In this document: one piece after another, positions 39,377 through 53,600 of the stretch
Layout: every line of letters begins with the position of its first letter
Numbering within the stretch: position 1 is the stretch's first letter
Notes under the pieces: generated by a model
Told to the model about the DNA's origin: nothing
What the model saw: the letters and a program-made list of their open reading frames with translations, nothing else
The model's database searches: none
Assembly: GCA_902729315.2 (NCBI GenBank)
Contig: LR746279.1
Coordinates: forward strand, 3,252,501 to 3,316,500
Source: Spirodela intermedia
Lineage: Eukaryota > Streptophyta > Magnoliopsida > Alismatales > Araceae
Reading direction: 5' to 3'
DNA length: 64,000 nt
Position numbers and translations under genes: made by a program

Positions 39377-39599
39377 ACCACAAACGTAGAGATGATTGAG
39401 GGCGGCGGGGAGCTGACGTGGTGCGCGAGTGTTTTGCTATTCCGCAGAGGCACCAGACCAGACGCCACGGTGCACCTCTAATGGTAGAGGTCCAGTGATC
39501 GGATGGTGGCGATTAAGTGGTGTTGGATCGGATGGCCATCTGGGCGGCTCTCATTTGGGGATTATAAGGAAGGGGTAGGGGCTGGGGGTCGGATCGGGT

Positions 39600-39708
39600 C
39601 GCTAGGCGTTTCCTTTTTGTGGAGAGCCAATCGACCTGCCCTCGTTCTTCTTCTCTCTCGGCTCGCTGCAGCTCCTCCGCCGCCGTCCTCCGCCACCGGA
39701 AGATTCAG
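39600..39708 (+). other. Non-coding first exon of eIF4A
   Basis: CT/GC-rich leader sequence ending AGATTCAG followed by GT at 39709. A TATA-like TTATAAGG at 39561-39568 suggests a start near 39590-39600. The 5' end is approximate. The leader joins 42891-42930 directly upstream of the ATG. Confidence 0.6.
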
Positions 39709-42700
39709 GTCCGCCCCCGCCTCTTCCATCTGATACGCCGCCCATCTACTTGCATCGGATCCAGTTCTTTTCGTTCCCCGGAAATTTTCTGATTTCGAGG
39801 AGAGCCTGTGCGGAGTTTGGGCGGGGTTTACGGGTTTCAGTGGGTGTAGATCGTGGGTTTTCCATGTGGGCGAGAGAGCTGCGTCGCTGATTATGATTTT
39901 TTCATCCGGATGGGGATGCGGATCTGATAAATCGCCGACTTGCTACTCTGGCCGTCTCTTATTTTCTTCCGAGGGATTGTTGGAGTATGGGCTTTTATAG
40001 TTTTGCGTCCTCTGATGTTTCTCGTTGACGGAGAGTGGAACATATCTCTTTTCCTTGGTTCTAACTGGAAAACTTTTCGATACGGGTTCTTGGTGAAGAT
40101 TTTTATTTGGGATTCTCGTTTTTTGCAATCTATTCACTTTAGGATTCCTTATTTTGTTTTTCATTCGCCTATATGGGTATCTGATGCTTCCGCCTGATCA
40201 GATTCTTCATCTAACTTTGTAACGAAAAGGGTGCGCTTCTGTTCGGTAAAGGTTTAAGTTGGGAGGTGTTTCAATTATTTGCTAATGCCGTGTGAGAAAT
40301 TGAAGGGGGACTCTCCAGAAACCCTGGAAGCGCAAGTGGAGTGGAGGATTCTAATATCAGATGATCTCAGAGAAGAAGCTCCCAATGACTGGCCTTTGGG
40401 ATGGGAGGAATGATCATTCTTGCGGCACTCTAAGGAGATATTTAATGATGCTTTATAAAGAGAGCTTCACTGTTCAGTAGTCACTGTGAGAAGATCTATT
40501 GGTAATAGTGGTGGCTATCTCATTGAGTTGTGGGATATACTTACTTTTGAGGAGAGGATACATTAGTAGGTATTTGCTAGAATATTGCTAAAATATGTTT
40601 GAAAATTATGGTGATAAATGATTAGATAAAATGTGGACCAGAATGAGGTGATATTCGGTATTGAAAATGGATTAATGTTCTTCCGTTTTTTGTACAAATT
40701 TGATGACCTTTTTTGGTTGAATTCGCTGCGGGTGGGCATGGCTTATATTTTAGTCGATGCACTGAATAAGTTGGGTAGCTTCGTACTCTGGTTCATATTG
40801 AGTTCAGTATTGGCTGCATCTTACTTGAGTGTATGACGGACGATATTGAAAAGAAAATATGGTTTTTCTCTGTTGTTATTTCTCTTCTTGTCTACGTTAT
40901 CTTGACTGCCATCATTACTTCCTTGTCGTAATCTTACCTGAACTTCTACGACTGCAATCTGATTCAGTTGATTTACGCAATCTTACTGTTCCAAGGTCAG
41001 TCTTTGGTAGTAGACTTGTTTGTTGTAATCTGTTTGTGTAGGGACTAATCGAATCCTAAGGTCATTCATTGAGGATTCTTTGTGCGACAGGAATGATTTT
41101 TGTTTCTTCTGTTTTGGGTGACATTAATTTTTTGGGGAATTGTGTCGTATGGCGCTTATTTTATCTTTGACTTGTTTATCATTTTTCTTTTCATGTCTAA
41201 AATCTCCCTTGATGTTGTGGAATGTTATGCTTTGCCTTTTTTCGCATTGAATGACTTACCATAAAGCGATCCAATTCTTCTCTGCATTGTAGTCACTCAG
41301 GACCGTAAATCTAAACATGGTCGTTTCAAATATGTAGTGGCCAAGTTTTTTAGCTGTGGGAAGTCAACTGTTCTGGATTTTCCTCTCTGCTGGATGACAG
41401 CAAGTAGTTTGCTACTCTCGTAGACTACTTAGAATATTTTTTTGGAATATTTATTCATACGTTTGTCCTTAATTTTTTCGGTCGTTTTAATGATTTTCAA
41501 CTTTTATCTCATAAGGAAAGCTTCACAGCTTCATTTTTTTTGCTGTATATTCTTTTAGTATGTGTTACATCTCTTATGTTCTCATTCTCATTTAAATGAG
41601 GGCATGTTATTTATAACTTTTCAACTGATTATGATCATTTTTTCATTTTCGTAAAAGATATGGTTTCTTATGTTTCAGAACGCTTTTTTAGACATGAAGG
41701 AAGAGCTAACGTTAATATTCTTTTTTCCCAATTGTAGATCTTTGGGCAGGCATATTTTATTTGTTTATTTACGTAGAAATGCACAAAGAATGCTCTTGAA
41801 TTGTTTATTGTGTACTAATGAATATACAACCAGTGATTATGATCAACTGATTATGATCATTTATTTTCTTTATAAAAGCTCTTTGAGCGCTATTCATTGT
41901 CTATCTTTTGAGGGAGTATTATGTGCTCATGAATTCATGATTGACCAGTGAAGATTGAACATGGTTCAAAACTTAATTATGTCTGGGATACATTGATCAA
42001 CCGTTTAATTATCAAGTTCATTATGATTTTTTTTGGCATACGTATGTCTAAAAAGGCATGCTATTTACTTTGACCCTAGTCTAACATCTGCATTTGGGAA
42101 GCACAGTCATAATCTTTTAAATTATGGTTTCTTAGCGTATGGATTTGGTCTAATTCAATATAAGTCGCTGGAAGATTCAATGAGATGTTCATGCAAACAA
42201 ATATATATGCTTTTCTGCCTTGATTTAGAGGCTCATCTTGGTGTTCATTGCATTGACATTGATGTTCATTTGGAGAGCTGTTGGTGCTACGTTTTGCAGG
42301 TTTATTCTTTTATGTTATCTGGAATGCATAGGTCACTTGAGAAACCTCTTTGTTGCATGTGATTTAATGCCTGGGACATTGCCTACCTTTTTTTGGTGGT
42401 CTTGCCTTGAGCTCGGCCAGTGTAGTGGGAATGGCTAGGCTGAGGAAGAGGCAAAGATGCTCATGGCGTTCTGGGTTGAAGGATCGATGACAGATTTGCT
42501 GCAGTAGTGGGTAGGGAGGCATTCATTGCGGAAGCAGGACTTTTTGGCCTAGTTGGGGCTTGTATTAGGAGAAAATTGACAAATGAGATAATCTCTTTAA
42601 TGATTTTTTTTTTATATCAGCTCTTGATGGGGAGGATATTACAGGATGGGAATGGAATGCAAATCCTCGAGTTACCAATATCATTGTAAATCGTTGAGAT

Positions 42701-42890
42701 GGTTTGACTGGTCATCGTAAATCGTTGGTACATATAAAATATCGTTAGCAACTATAAATGGAGTAGAATATGGAATAGTTTTCTAATATGGACTAGAATA
42801 GGAGATAGTTTTTAGTTCTTGACCATCAGGGATTTCTTTTGGTTATGATCTTAAGGATATTCCCTGATATTTCGTTACTGTTACTGGCAG
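39709..42890 (+). other. 5' UTR (leader) intron of eIF4A, 3.2 kb
   Basis: AT/T-rich intron from the donor GTCCGC at 39709 to the acceptor TTACTGGCAG at 42890. Leader introns are known in plant eIF4A genes. It contains no other gene that I can support. A 19 bp segment, AACTGATTATGATCATTT with flanking T, occurs twice (about 41623 and 41845). Confidence 0.7.
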
Positions 42891-42930
42891 ACATTGATTT
42901 CGTGAACTTCTGCTCTACTGTTTTGCGACA

Positions 42931-44468
42931 ATGGCTGGATTGGCACCTGAAGGGACTCAGTTTGATGAGCGCCAATATGACATGAAAATGAAGGAGTAAT
43001 GAATATTCTAATTCAGTTTTACTTTACTTACTTTAATTTTTTACTTTCTATTCATTTATTTAAATCATTTGGGACATTACCTGATGCAGGCTTACGGAAG
43101 ATGGGCAGGACTTCTTTACCTCATATGATGAGGTTTATGAGACCTTTGATGCCATGGGGTTGCAAGAGAATCTCTTGAGAGGCATCTACGCCTATGGTGA
43201 GTGAGATCAGCTCTTCCATTTCTCTCTTGTTTCGTCTTCATTGAGAAGCTTTTAACACCGTTTTGCATTGTCCTGTTCATAGGTTTCGAGAAGCCTTCTG
43301 CCATACAGCAGAGGGGGATTGTGCCTTTCTGCAAGGGTCTGGACGTCATCCAGCAGGCGCAATCCGGTACGGGGAAGACAGCGACTTTCTGCTCTGGGAT
43401 CCTGCAGCAGATCGACTACGGCCTCGTGGAATGCCAGGGCTTGGTTCTCGCCCCGACCCGAGAGCTTGCCCAGCAGATTGAGAAGGTCATGCGAGCCCTC
43501 GGAGACTACCTCGGCGTGAAGGTTCATGCCTGTGTTGGTGGTACCAGCGTTCGCGAGGACCAGCGCATTCTCTCGAGCGGAGTTCATGTTGTTGTCGGCA
43601 CCCCCGGCCGTGTCTTCGACATGCTTCGTCGGCAGTATCTCCGGCCCAACAGCATCAAGATGTTCGTCCTGGACGAGGCTGACGAGATGCTCTCTCGGGG
43701 CTTCAAGGATCAGGTCCTCCTCCTCTATCCTTTTGGCCCACAAGAATCTATTCTCGACTGATGCCGGGCATCTTTGATGGGTCTTCTTCTTTCTTTCTTT
43801 CTTTGTGTTCTCTGAATGTTGTTGTGGGTCAGATCTACGAGATCTTCCAGCTGCTGCCGTCGAGGATCCAGGTGGGGGTGTTCTCGGCGACAATGCCGCC
43901 GGAGGCGTTGGAGATAACGCGCAAGTTCATGAACAAGCCGGTGAGGATCCTGGTGAAGAGGGACGAGCTCACTCTGGAGGGGATCAAGCAGTTCTACGTG
44001 AACGTCGAGAAGGAGGACTGGAAGCTCGAGACCCTCTGCGACCTCTACGAGACTCTGGCCATCACCCAGAGCGTCATCTTCGTGAACACCCGCCGCAAGG
44101 TCGACTGGCTCACCGACAAGATGCGCAGCCGCGACCACACGGTCTCGGCCACGCACGGCGACATGGACCAGAACACCCGCGACATCATCATGCGCGAGTT
44201 CCGGTCGGGCTCGTCTCGGGTTCTCATCACCACGGACCTCTTGGCCCGTGGCATCGACGTCCAGCAGGTCTCCCTGGTCATCAACTACGACCTGCCGACG
44301 CAGCCGGAGAACTACCTGCATCGCATCGGGCGTGGCGGGCGGTTTGGGCGGAAGGGTGTGGCCATCAACTTCGTGACCCGCGAAGACGAGCGGATGCTCT
44401 CAGACATCCAGCGGTTCTACAACGTGACCATCGAGGAGCTCCCTGCCAATGTGGCCGATCTTATATGA
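42931..44468 (+). CDS. EIF4A: Eukaryotic initiation factor 4A (DEAD-box RNA helicase), 412 aa
   Basis: ATP-dependent RNA helicase of the eIF4F complex, which unwinds mRNA leaders for cap-dependent translation. Coding exons are 42931-42995, 43090-43196, 43283-43713 and 43833-44468, totalling 1239 nt. The 412 aa length equals Arabidopsis eIF4A-1. Motifs: Q-motif region [10 protein letters not shown] at 58-67, Walker A AQSGTGKT at 83-90, PTRELAQQ at 115-122, DEAD at 188-191, SAT at 219-221, and motif [10 protein letters not shown] at 364-371, with the normal end NVADLI. Motif VI has GRGG as in animals, where I recall GRSG in most plants. The last two exons are very GC-rich. No defect was seen. 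Confidence 0.97.
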
Positions 44469-45775
44469 TGGCGGAGGTGGGGAACTGCTTCACGGCGAGG
44501 AGCCCGGCTCGTTTTTGCAGTGGACTTGTGCGTCAAAAGTACTCTCTAAGTATTTGATTAATTGTCTGGAGGTTTGGCCCTCATAGTAGGACTCTGAAGG
44601 ACTCTAAATTTATGTGGACTCTGCCGTCCTGGAGCTTGTGATCTCTGTACCAGCACCAAGTATTGGGCTTCTCTTGCAGGTAAATTTGTGGGTTATCTAA
44701 TTCCTTCTCTCTCTTCTCTCTCTCTACATGTCTGCTCTCTCTCTCTCTCTCTCTCTCGCTTCAAGCTACCACTCCACGAAGAAGGGAAGACTCCGGCTGA
44801 TGCTCTCTTCAGTGGTCTATTGGTAAAATATACATGTGATTCCGTACAAACTTGGTCTTTCCAGATTAGTAGTAGTGTGTTGAAGTGGCGGAGGAGACTG
44901 ATCTTTTATTGGGCCCATTAAGTTTTAGTCAGCCTTGATGGACCTCTGATTTTTAGGGGCATATTTGTCTTTTGTCTTGATAGAGTCTTTTAGGGGCATA
45001 TTTGTCTTTTGTCTATAGAAGTAAGTTTCATTTGTGCTCTCTCTCTCTCTCTCTCTCTTGGGTGTCATTTTGCACCATGGCATACAGGATATAGGTTTTT
45101 TTCTTCGTGAAATAAAATTAATAAATATTTTACTAAAAAATTATATCATATTGAACATACTCATAAACAATTAGTCATTCAAACATATAAATATAAATTA
45201 AAAATACGTAAAACAGAGAAATAATGTAGACATTAAAAAGAATCGTACATGAAATTTAAAGATGAAAATCTTCTTTCATTGTGGGTTTGACTAATTGGTG
45301 TATTAGAAATAGAATCATTTTATGTAGTGTTGGAGCATTAAATGTATGATGTTGCTAATTAATATTTAGAATAAATATACAAATTTGAAAATATAATCAA
45401 ATAATATTAATTTAAAAATAAAAGCTATTTTTTAAGAAAAAAAGTTAACTTATCGAGTTTGTGATTTTTTTTTTTTGAGTTCATTCTACATGAAGTATCA
45501 CCCCTTTTAATATGCACCTGAACCTTGCATGAAATGGTAGTAACCTTATTAATTTAGATAATTAAAATCAATAAAATTTATGACCATTACAATATTGATT
45601 AAATCATGGCAACGTTTGTATCTAGGTAAAGTGAATAAAATATTTTTTTGTGATATGTGCAAAACCTAGGGAATAGTATCCAAACTTGACTAATATTTAA
45701 TTTAACATGGAAAAACATATTTACTATTAAAAAATTATATGTCCACACCGTTTTACTTGACTTTTGTCGTCATAG
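44469..45775. other. 3' flank of eIF4A and AT-rich spacer
   Basis: The 3' UTR follows the TGA/ATGATGG context after 44468. CT tracts lie at about 44730-44758 and 45038-45058. A 27 bp direct repeat (TTTTAGGGGCATATTTGTCT plus TTTGTCT) lies at 44951-44977 and 44988-45014. From 45100 the sequence is AT-rich with no gene seen. Confidence 0.55.
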
Positions 45776-47323
<1,548 letters not shown>

Positions 47324-47807
47324 GTGGTTTTCATCAACGAGCTCAGGCATATCAGTATGAAGAGGGAAGAGGATTTCCTCACACTTCTTCCCTCGGTCAT
47401 AATCAAGCTTTCGGCAAGGCTTTTTTTTGTTCGAAAAGATCAAAGGTGAACACTTTCTTGGTCGGTCTATTAGGAAGATACGTTAGGCACGCGGAAGAAG
47501 ACTGACCTTGAGTGCCCCCTTTATTCATATTGAAATTTTTCTGACTTCCTCGTCAATATGCGTGCTCTGACTCCCTCGTTCACGCAGATTTCCATGGTTA
47601 GTTGTTTACCCAGTCACCCGCGCAACTTTTCATCACGAGTTGACTGTGAATCCGAAGAACGGAAGGAGGAGAGAACGTGTGTTCTCGGGTATATAGCTAG
47701 CTCTCTAATCGCCAGGTCCTCCGATTTCATCCAAGGTAACGTCGTGAAAAGGAGCGATCGTTCTTCTGCTTGGTTGCGTAGCTGGAAAGAGAAGACGTGC
47801 ATAGCTC

Positions 47808-48014
47808 ATGGCGGGAGCGAGAACACCGGGAAGAACCACGCCTTCCACGGCTGCAGTGCTCCTCTTGATTCTCTTGCTGGTCTCCACATCAACCGCCCGG
47901 TCCCCGCCGATAATCAAGGAGTCTACCCCAGTCTTCAGTGCTACAGTTTATAAACTGAGGGTCCCTCGTGCGAAACCTGGAAGCTCGCACCAACCTGCTC
48001 CTCCGGCTCACTGA
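47808..48014 (+). CDS. Putative small secreted peptide, unit A frame 1, 68 aa
   Basis: The ATG at 47808 opens a 68-codon frame. A short basic/polar N-terminus is followed by a strongly hydrophobic core (AAVLLLILLLVSTSTA, residues 15-30) ending in a good signal peptidase site. The mature part is about 38 residues, Pro- and basic-rich, and ends SSHQPAPPAH. There is no Cys. The layout is that of a plant signalling-peptide precursor, but the C-terminus does not match CLE, CEP, PIP, IDA or RGF motifs well enough to assign one. Unit C has the homologous start with a frameshift and unit B a deleted version. It may be a real gene or a chance survivor; no expression evidence can be read from DNA. Confidence 0.5.
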   Translation: MAGARTPGRTTPSTAAVLLLILLLVSTSTARSPPIIKESTPVFSATVYKLRVPRAKPGSSHQPAPPAH

Positions 48015-48591
48015 GGTAAGAGATCTTCCATGAGGGCGGTGGATGTTCTACTTTTATACAGCCGCAGCGCGATTTCCAACATTCGATCTGTTAGCAGGAT
48101 CCGTGTGGGCTGTGTTTATATTTCGTAGAGAGATGTAATATTTCGACGACTTGTACTAAATGTTCCTGAATAAGTGTAATATCTATTACGATCTGGAATC
48201 TTGTGAGATTTCTTCTCAATCTTTAACCTGGCAATTTTTGTTAGAGACAATCATGGAGATAAATCCCTCCATCAAGATCTTGCTGTCTACCGTTTCCGCT
48301 AAACAGTTGTGCTTTCTTTTTCTTCTGTTTCTTTGTTTTACTTAGATGTAATCTCCGCTGCTGATTAATCCTGTTATGACGTCACAGATGATCCCGAGTA
48401 GGATAACGTTCAGTAACGGCCCTCTAGGTTGTTATTACTGTAGCTGTCGTTACAGCTGGTTGATGTATGCCTATAAGAGACGGGTGTGTCTCAATATCAT
48501 TAATCTGCACTCTTTAAATCATTTCTCCTCAATAAGATTCTTTCTCAAGAGTTTGCTCTCCTTCGCGGCGTGTTTCTTGCTTTGAGTCTGA

Positions 48592-48798
48592 GTGGTTCGG
48601 ATTCTACAATTTTTGGTCTCGGTTCTGCTACTGATGCCTACGTCTGCCGATGCGGCCCAGGTTCTAACGAGAATGAAGACAGCTTACCAGGGCTCTGCCT
48701 TACCTCTGGCACATTGGCAGCTACGAGGTAGGTGGATTCGCCCTCCGCCTATGTCGCATGAGCCCGCCCCACCGATACGAGTTCCGTGCTGCCGCTAG
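48592..48798 (+). pseudogene. Unit A frame 2: start-less copy of the C-terminal PCC peptide gene
   Basis: Homologous to the intact gene at 58971. The frame reads a hydrophobic stretch, then TSADAAQVLTRMKTAYQGSA, and ends IRVPCCR. Where the intact copy has its ATG and basic N-terminus, this copy has a shortened sequence without ATG; the first codons are GTG GTT CGG. The first ATG in frame lies inside the signal sequence. A His-rich stretch of the intact copy is replaced by a longer WQLRGRWIRPPP-containing stretch. It is probably a pseudogene, unless an upstream spliced exon supplies the start. Confidence 0.55.
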
Positions 48799-49850
48799 AA
48801 CGGATATCTTGAATGGACGTTTCTAGCTGGCTTGCTGAGTTCTCTTATATTTATTTTCTTTTCCCATCCTGTCTCGTTCTCTGTGTTTCTCCATCAATCT
48901 GTCTGTCTGTCGATCTACTAGAAATACCAAAACAAAAGCAAGGATTGCTTCTATATCGCTGAAGAACCCAGATGACATCCTTTGTTAGTGAAAAATATTT
49001 CTAGAGACGTAAAGGCATACGGAAAGAGAGAGAATTCAGAATTCATTCTATGTTTGTGATTGGGCCTACGACCAATTGTCTATAGAGAAGATCCGTTCGG
49101 CCCCTCTATTTCAAGGGTCAACCTTAACCCGTGTCAAAGATTATTGGACTCTTCAGTTCCTGCCTTGAGTTTCATGATCCCGATAGCTCAGTCTTCTTTG
49201 ACAACTGAACCTCGTGGGGAAATCACGTGGGGAAATCAAGCCCCTAGTCGACAAAAGTCAAGAAACATGACTGCGGTGCCGGTCTCACCCCGTTGTTATG
49301 TGCGAAAGAGACGCGGCTCGTGCTGCTGCAAATAGATGTCCGAGTGACCGCGTCATCGGTTCTTTCACTTCCCTTACTGCTGTCCTCGTCGTCAACAATC
49401 GCTGACCTCTAAACGCTTTCGTGGGTTCACGCTTACCTTAGTAGTGTCACAGCTGCGAATTGGCTGGACACTTCGAATACCGAAGCCAGCACCGACCCCG
49501 CAGCGCCGGTATTCAAGGCTCTCTGTATCTAAAGAGAATTAGATTTAGTGATCCACCCGGGTACTTTGAACTCTGACTGCCTCAGTAACGTCTGACATAA
49601 AACTCAGTCTTTCCCTCTTCCCCGCTCTCCCCTCCCCTCCACCGTCGTTTCCCTCTCTTTTGCTTGGTAATGACTTGTTTTCTATATTGATCACGCTTGG
49701 TAATTACTTGGTAATTACTTGTTTTCTAGGAAGAGAGATAAATAAATAATGACGTTTCATTTATCTCATAGACTGGAAGGATTGTACATAATGACAGACC
49801 GCATTGTAATTCGTGTCAGTAATTGAATGCCGATTTTCACTTCTGCCTTA
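48799..49850. other. Conserved non-coding part of unit A
   Basis: Downstream of frame 2. The stretch 49085-49540 is clearly related to 60031-60520 in unit C, but reading frames are not kept between the two copies. A 91-codon frame (49060-49335) breaks in unit C. No domain is recognised. Confidence 0.5.
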
Positions 49851-50693
49851 ATTAATCAGATACTGAGACTAAGCATCTTCTTTTGAAGTAGAAAAAGAGC
49901 CCCTTGAGAAATAATAAAGGAGAATGTGATTCTGTAATACATTCTTCCATATAGTCGTTCCAGGCATCTAGTATGTATTATTATATCTAGTATAAAAAAT
50001 CTTAATGAAATATTCAATGTATCATGCACATCTGAAAATCTAGAATAGACAAGTCCATATGTAATGAAATAGATGATTAGAAATATTCAATATTTATAAG
50101 GTCGTATTTGAAATCTGAAAACCTTGATAAAGAACCATGGGATTGAATATTTCATGCAAAAGAAATGTAGACTACTGGAAGTTCGCCCTGAAATGTCAAA
50201 AATACCAACTAGGAGTTGTTCAGGCATAAAAGTTGGACCTTGAATCCATAAGATGTCAATTTCTCTCGATCCTTGAATCCATAAGGATCATAAAACTTCT
50301 TATGAGGTCTAAAATTTGAATTTGAGCCCATTCAAACAAATTCAAAATGGTTAAACGTGAAATGAAAGTAAAATTAGAAAAATTAAGTTTTGGATACATT
50401 TAATATGATTTTATTATGGGCCCTATTTGTTGTTGGGCCAACTCGAGCCTGAGCTTGGACAACACCAGTCTTCACGCCTCCTTGGCTACTAGTCCATGTA
50501 GATCGGGCCGTATATGACTTGTAGTCCACTTGAAGGCAAAATATCAGTACAAAGTAATTTAGGCCTATAAAGGTTTTCCAATCATTGCAGCCCATCTATT
50601 ATGCACCATAGATGACTAGCTATTTTAGGCTACTTGGATCAAAAACCTTTCATCTATCTATCGATTAGATTTGACATCCTACATCAGTTCTTG
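49851..50693. other. AT-rich spacer between units A and B
   Basis: No gene seen. It contains two copies of a CCTTGAATCCATAAG motif (50238 and 50271) that recurs near 51.9 kb, and ends with TTTGACATCCTACATCA, which has a near match at 54999 (TTTGATGTCCTACATCA). Confidence 0.45.
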
Positions 50694-53600
50694 GTGGTTT
50701 TCATCAACGAGCTCTCACATAACATTAGGAAGAAGGAAGAAGGAAGAGAGCTTCCTCACAGTTCTTCCTCATAGTTCTTCCCTTGGACATAATCTAACAC
50801 TGAAAAGACCTTTTGTGTTCCAAAATGATAAGTCAAGACCTTCTTGGTAGGTCTATAGAGATTAACAAGCTAGATTAATTTAAGAATTTATTCATAAGAA
50901 ACGTTAGTCATGCAAAAGAAGACTAGCTCAATCTTTTTCCTATTTTCATACTAAATTAGCTCACAAATTTTCATTTTTTCATATTAAAAGTTTTCTCCTT
51001 TTAGAAATCACCGTGGTCATTATGTGCTATGACTTCCCCATTCACACAAATTTCCATTATTAGTTGTTTGACCCAATCATCCACCAAACTTTCCATCACG
51101 AACTATTAGTGAATATGAAGAATGTAAGGTCAGGGTCACAGATTCTTTAACTAGTTCTTTGGTCACTGGGGGCACTGATTGCTTGGAAGGTAACATAGTG
51201 ATGAGTGATTGTTCTTCTTCAAGGTCTTCTTGTCGGAAGGAGAAGGTGGATAGCTCATTGAAGAACCACACATTCGTTGGCACTAGTGCTCCTCACCAGT
51301 AATTAAGGAATATATCCAGTCTTCATTGCTTCGTTAGATGAAGAAGTAACTAATCCTCCAAAATTGAGAATCTTGCATCCACCTACTCCTTTGATGTGAT
51401 TTATGATTTATCCATAGAAAATATAGAACTCATAGCACAATTAGACAAACTTAGAAAGGATGTTAGTGTTGTTGAAGAAACTAGATGTTGGTCCCTAAAT
51501 GGTTTGATGATTCAATGAGGGTTAATTGGTTTTTAATTTTTCTTTGAATTAAGTATATTAATTTTTTATTTCCTTTTATATAATAATATATTATTTATAT
51601 CTATATATTAATATATAAATTAAAACACATCAATTAAATATAGTTCACTAGATTTTAGAGTGGTTTGGCCAAACTCTATTGGCTTACATCCACTTTCAAC
51701 AATTCTATTATTCCACCCTTGGAATACACCCCTGATTTTTTGAAAATCAAGAATAACTTTTGCATGCAAGCTTCGTGAGCCTTTGACCACTTAATCTAGT
51801 AAGATGTTGACATAGCAAAAAATTGAAGAATTGATTAATTGATGACGTTTCAGCTTTGCTTGTAAATTCTAGAAGCAAAATCATGACCTTGAATCCACAA
51901 GGGATGTGTTTGGGTGAAAACTCCTTGACCTGAATCCACAATATGGAAAGATTTTATCCTTGGAGTCCACAAGGGGTTGACCTTGAGTCCACATGATCAA
52001 AAATGACTCCCTAAGTTCATAGGGATGCCAGAATCCACCAACAAAGGAGGATAACCTTCACAAAGAGAAGAGATTCAAGATTGATTTGATGAAAAATGAG
52101 AATTACCTCTAAAAATAATTCATAAAGAAGGGATTGCAAGGAGGGGTTTATTTATAGGCCAAAAAGTAGTTATAACTAACCTATAAAAAAAATCTATTAT
52201 GATCCTAGAAAATAAGGAAAAATAATTTAAACTTCTCTACATAAAAGAATGATTATTTTAGAATGACCATAAGAAAAAGGAATGTCTTAAACACAATATG
52301 AAAATAATTTTACTTGAGTAAAATGTGAGAATTGAGATTTAAGTGAATGAAACATGTGACCAAATCACTTATTGAGCTATTTCAAGCTGAATTTGGGCCA
52401 AATTGAGTCTTCACCCCTCTTGAGTCTCTATTTACTTGAATTGGTTTAAAACTTCATTGTACTTTATTTTAGCATAAAATTTCTTTTTAATAACTTTTCA
52501 GTTCTTTCAATGTAGATCCTACTAATTTTCTCCACCTATGTCAAAAACCTTCCATCTCTTATTTTATAATAGTTTCTAGGCTACATCAGATGTCACTCTT
52601 ATGAGATCAGTTATCCTTTAAGAGTAACATATAAAGTTTCCTATTGACAATAATGTATATATCCAAAGCTTTTGAATTCAAATAAGTTGACAACAATCCA
52701 TTATCATTGAGAGAGAACTAATCGTACACATCAAAATAAATTAATAGGTTCTCATTCAAATCTTATGCAAATCATTTGAAAATATTGGCAAATGTCAAAT
52801 GGACCCATAAAACCATGATATTGATACACTTTCATCTTGAGTGAATATGATCATTTAAAATCATTTTATCAAATAATAGTTATTAATATTCTAACATTCC
52901 ATACGCATTCCAAGCAACATCATCTTCTAGAAATCATCTTACGATGATATCTTTATTATTTATTGTGGAGTAAACATAATACCAAATTCTTATCTATCAC
53001 AAGTGAGAGCTGTCTCTACTAATATCAATGTGGAATCCTAGAATTGTGAATCTAGAAAAAAATGTCAAGATGAAAATTCATGAGATTTGAGCCCTGTAAT
53101 AAGCATTGTGGCATCATAGAGCCGTCAATCTAGAAGGGAGATTATGAGTGAATCTTCAAGGGAGCTGAGCATGTTAATCAACATTTCTGGTTGAATAAAT
53201 ACTAGTGGAACCTAAGGACAGTTTTGTTCTTGAAGAGTGAATGTAGGCAGTTGACCAAACTGTTATCAAAATAGTGTATCCTAAGTGAATTAAGAGATCC
53301 ACCTATCATCATCTTAAGAGAAGAAAACTCTAAGAAATCTTATATAGGAATGAAATAAGGAAAGAGCAGATCAATTCAACCCTTACTCCTTATTCTTAGT
53401 GTGGCCAAAGGTCAACAAGGTCATCATATATAATATAGGTAAAAATAATTTACTTTCATGAATGTGGGAATACGTGTCAACTCATACAGTATACTTATAT
53501 ATCTAATCTTTCATTTGAAGATCTTTCTTTGATGGATAACCTTTTATATTAAAATATTTCAAAGATAGAAAAAAAAAATCTTAAAAATAAAAGTCATAGA

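Larger units (their letters stand above)
47324..49850 (+). repeat. Duplicated segment, unit A
   Basis: Segment homologous to unit C (about 57470-60740) and to the decayed unit B (50694-53935). Landmarks in order: GTGGTTTTCATCAACGAGCTC shared with B, an upstream block with ATTTCCATGGTTAGTTGTTT, peptide frame 1 (47808), peptide frame 2 (48592), a conserved block from GAGAAGATCCGTT (49085) to GGCTCTCTGTATCT (about 49530), and an end block with TTGGTAAT..CTTGTTTTCTA. Confidence 0.75.

Noticed and set aside
43725-44557. 198- and 250-codon alternative frames over the last eIF4A exon
   Set aside because: The eIF4A frame there has every helicase motif; the others are frame shadows.
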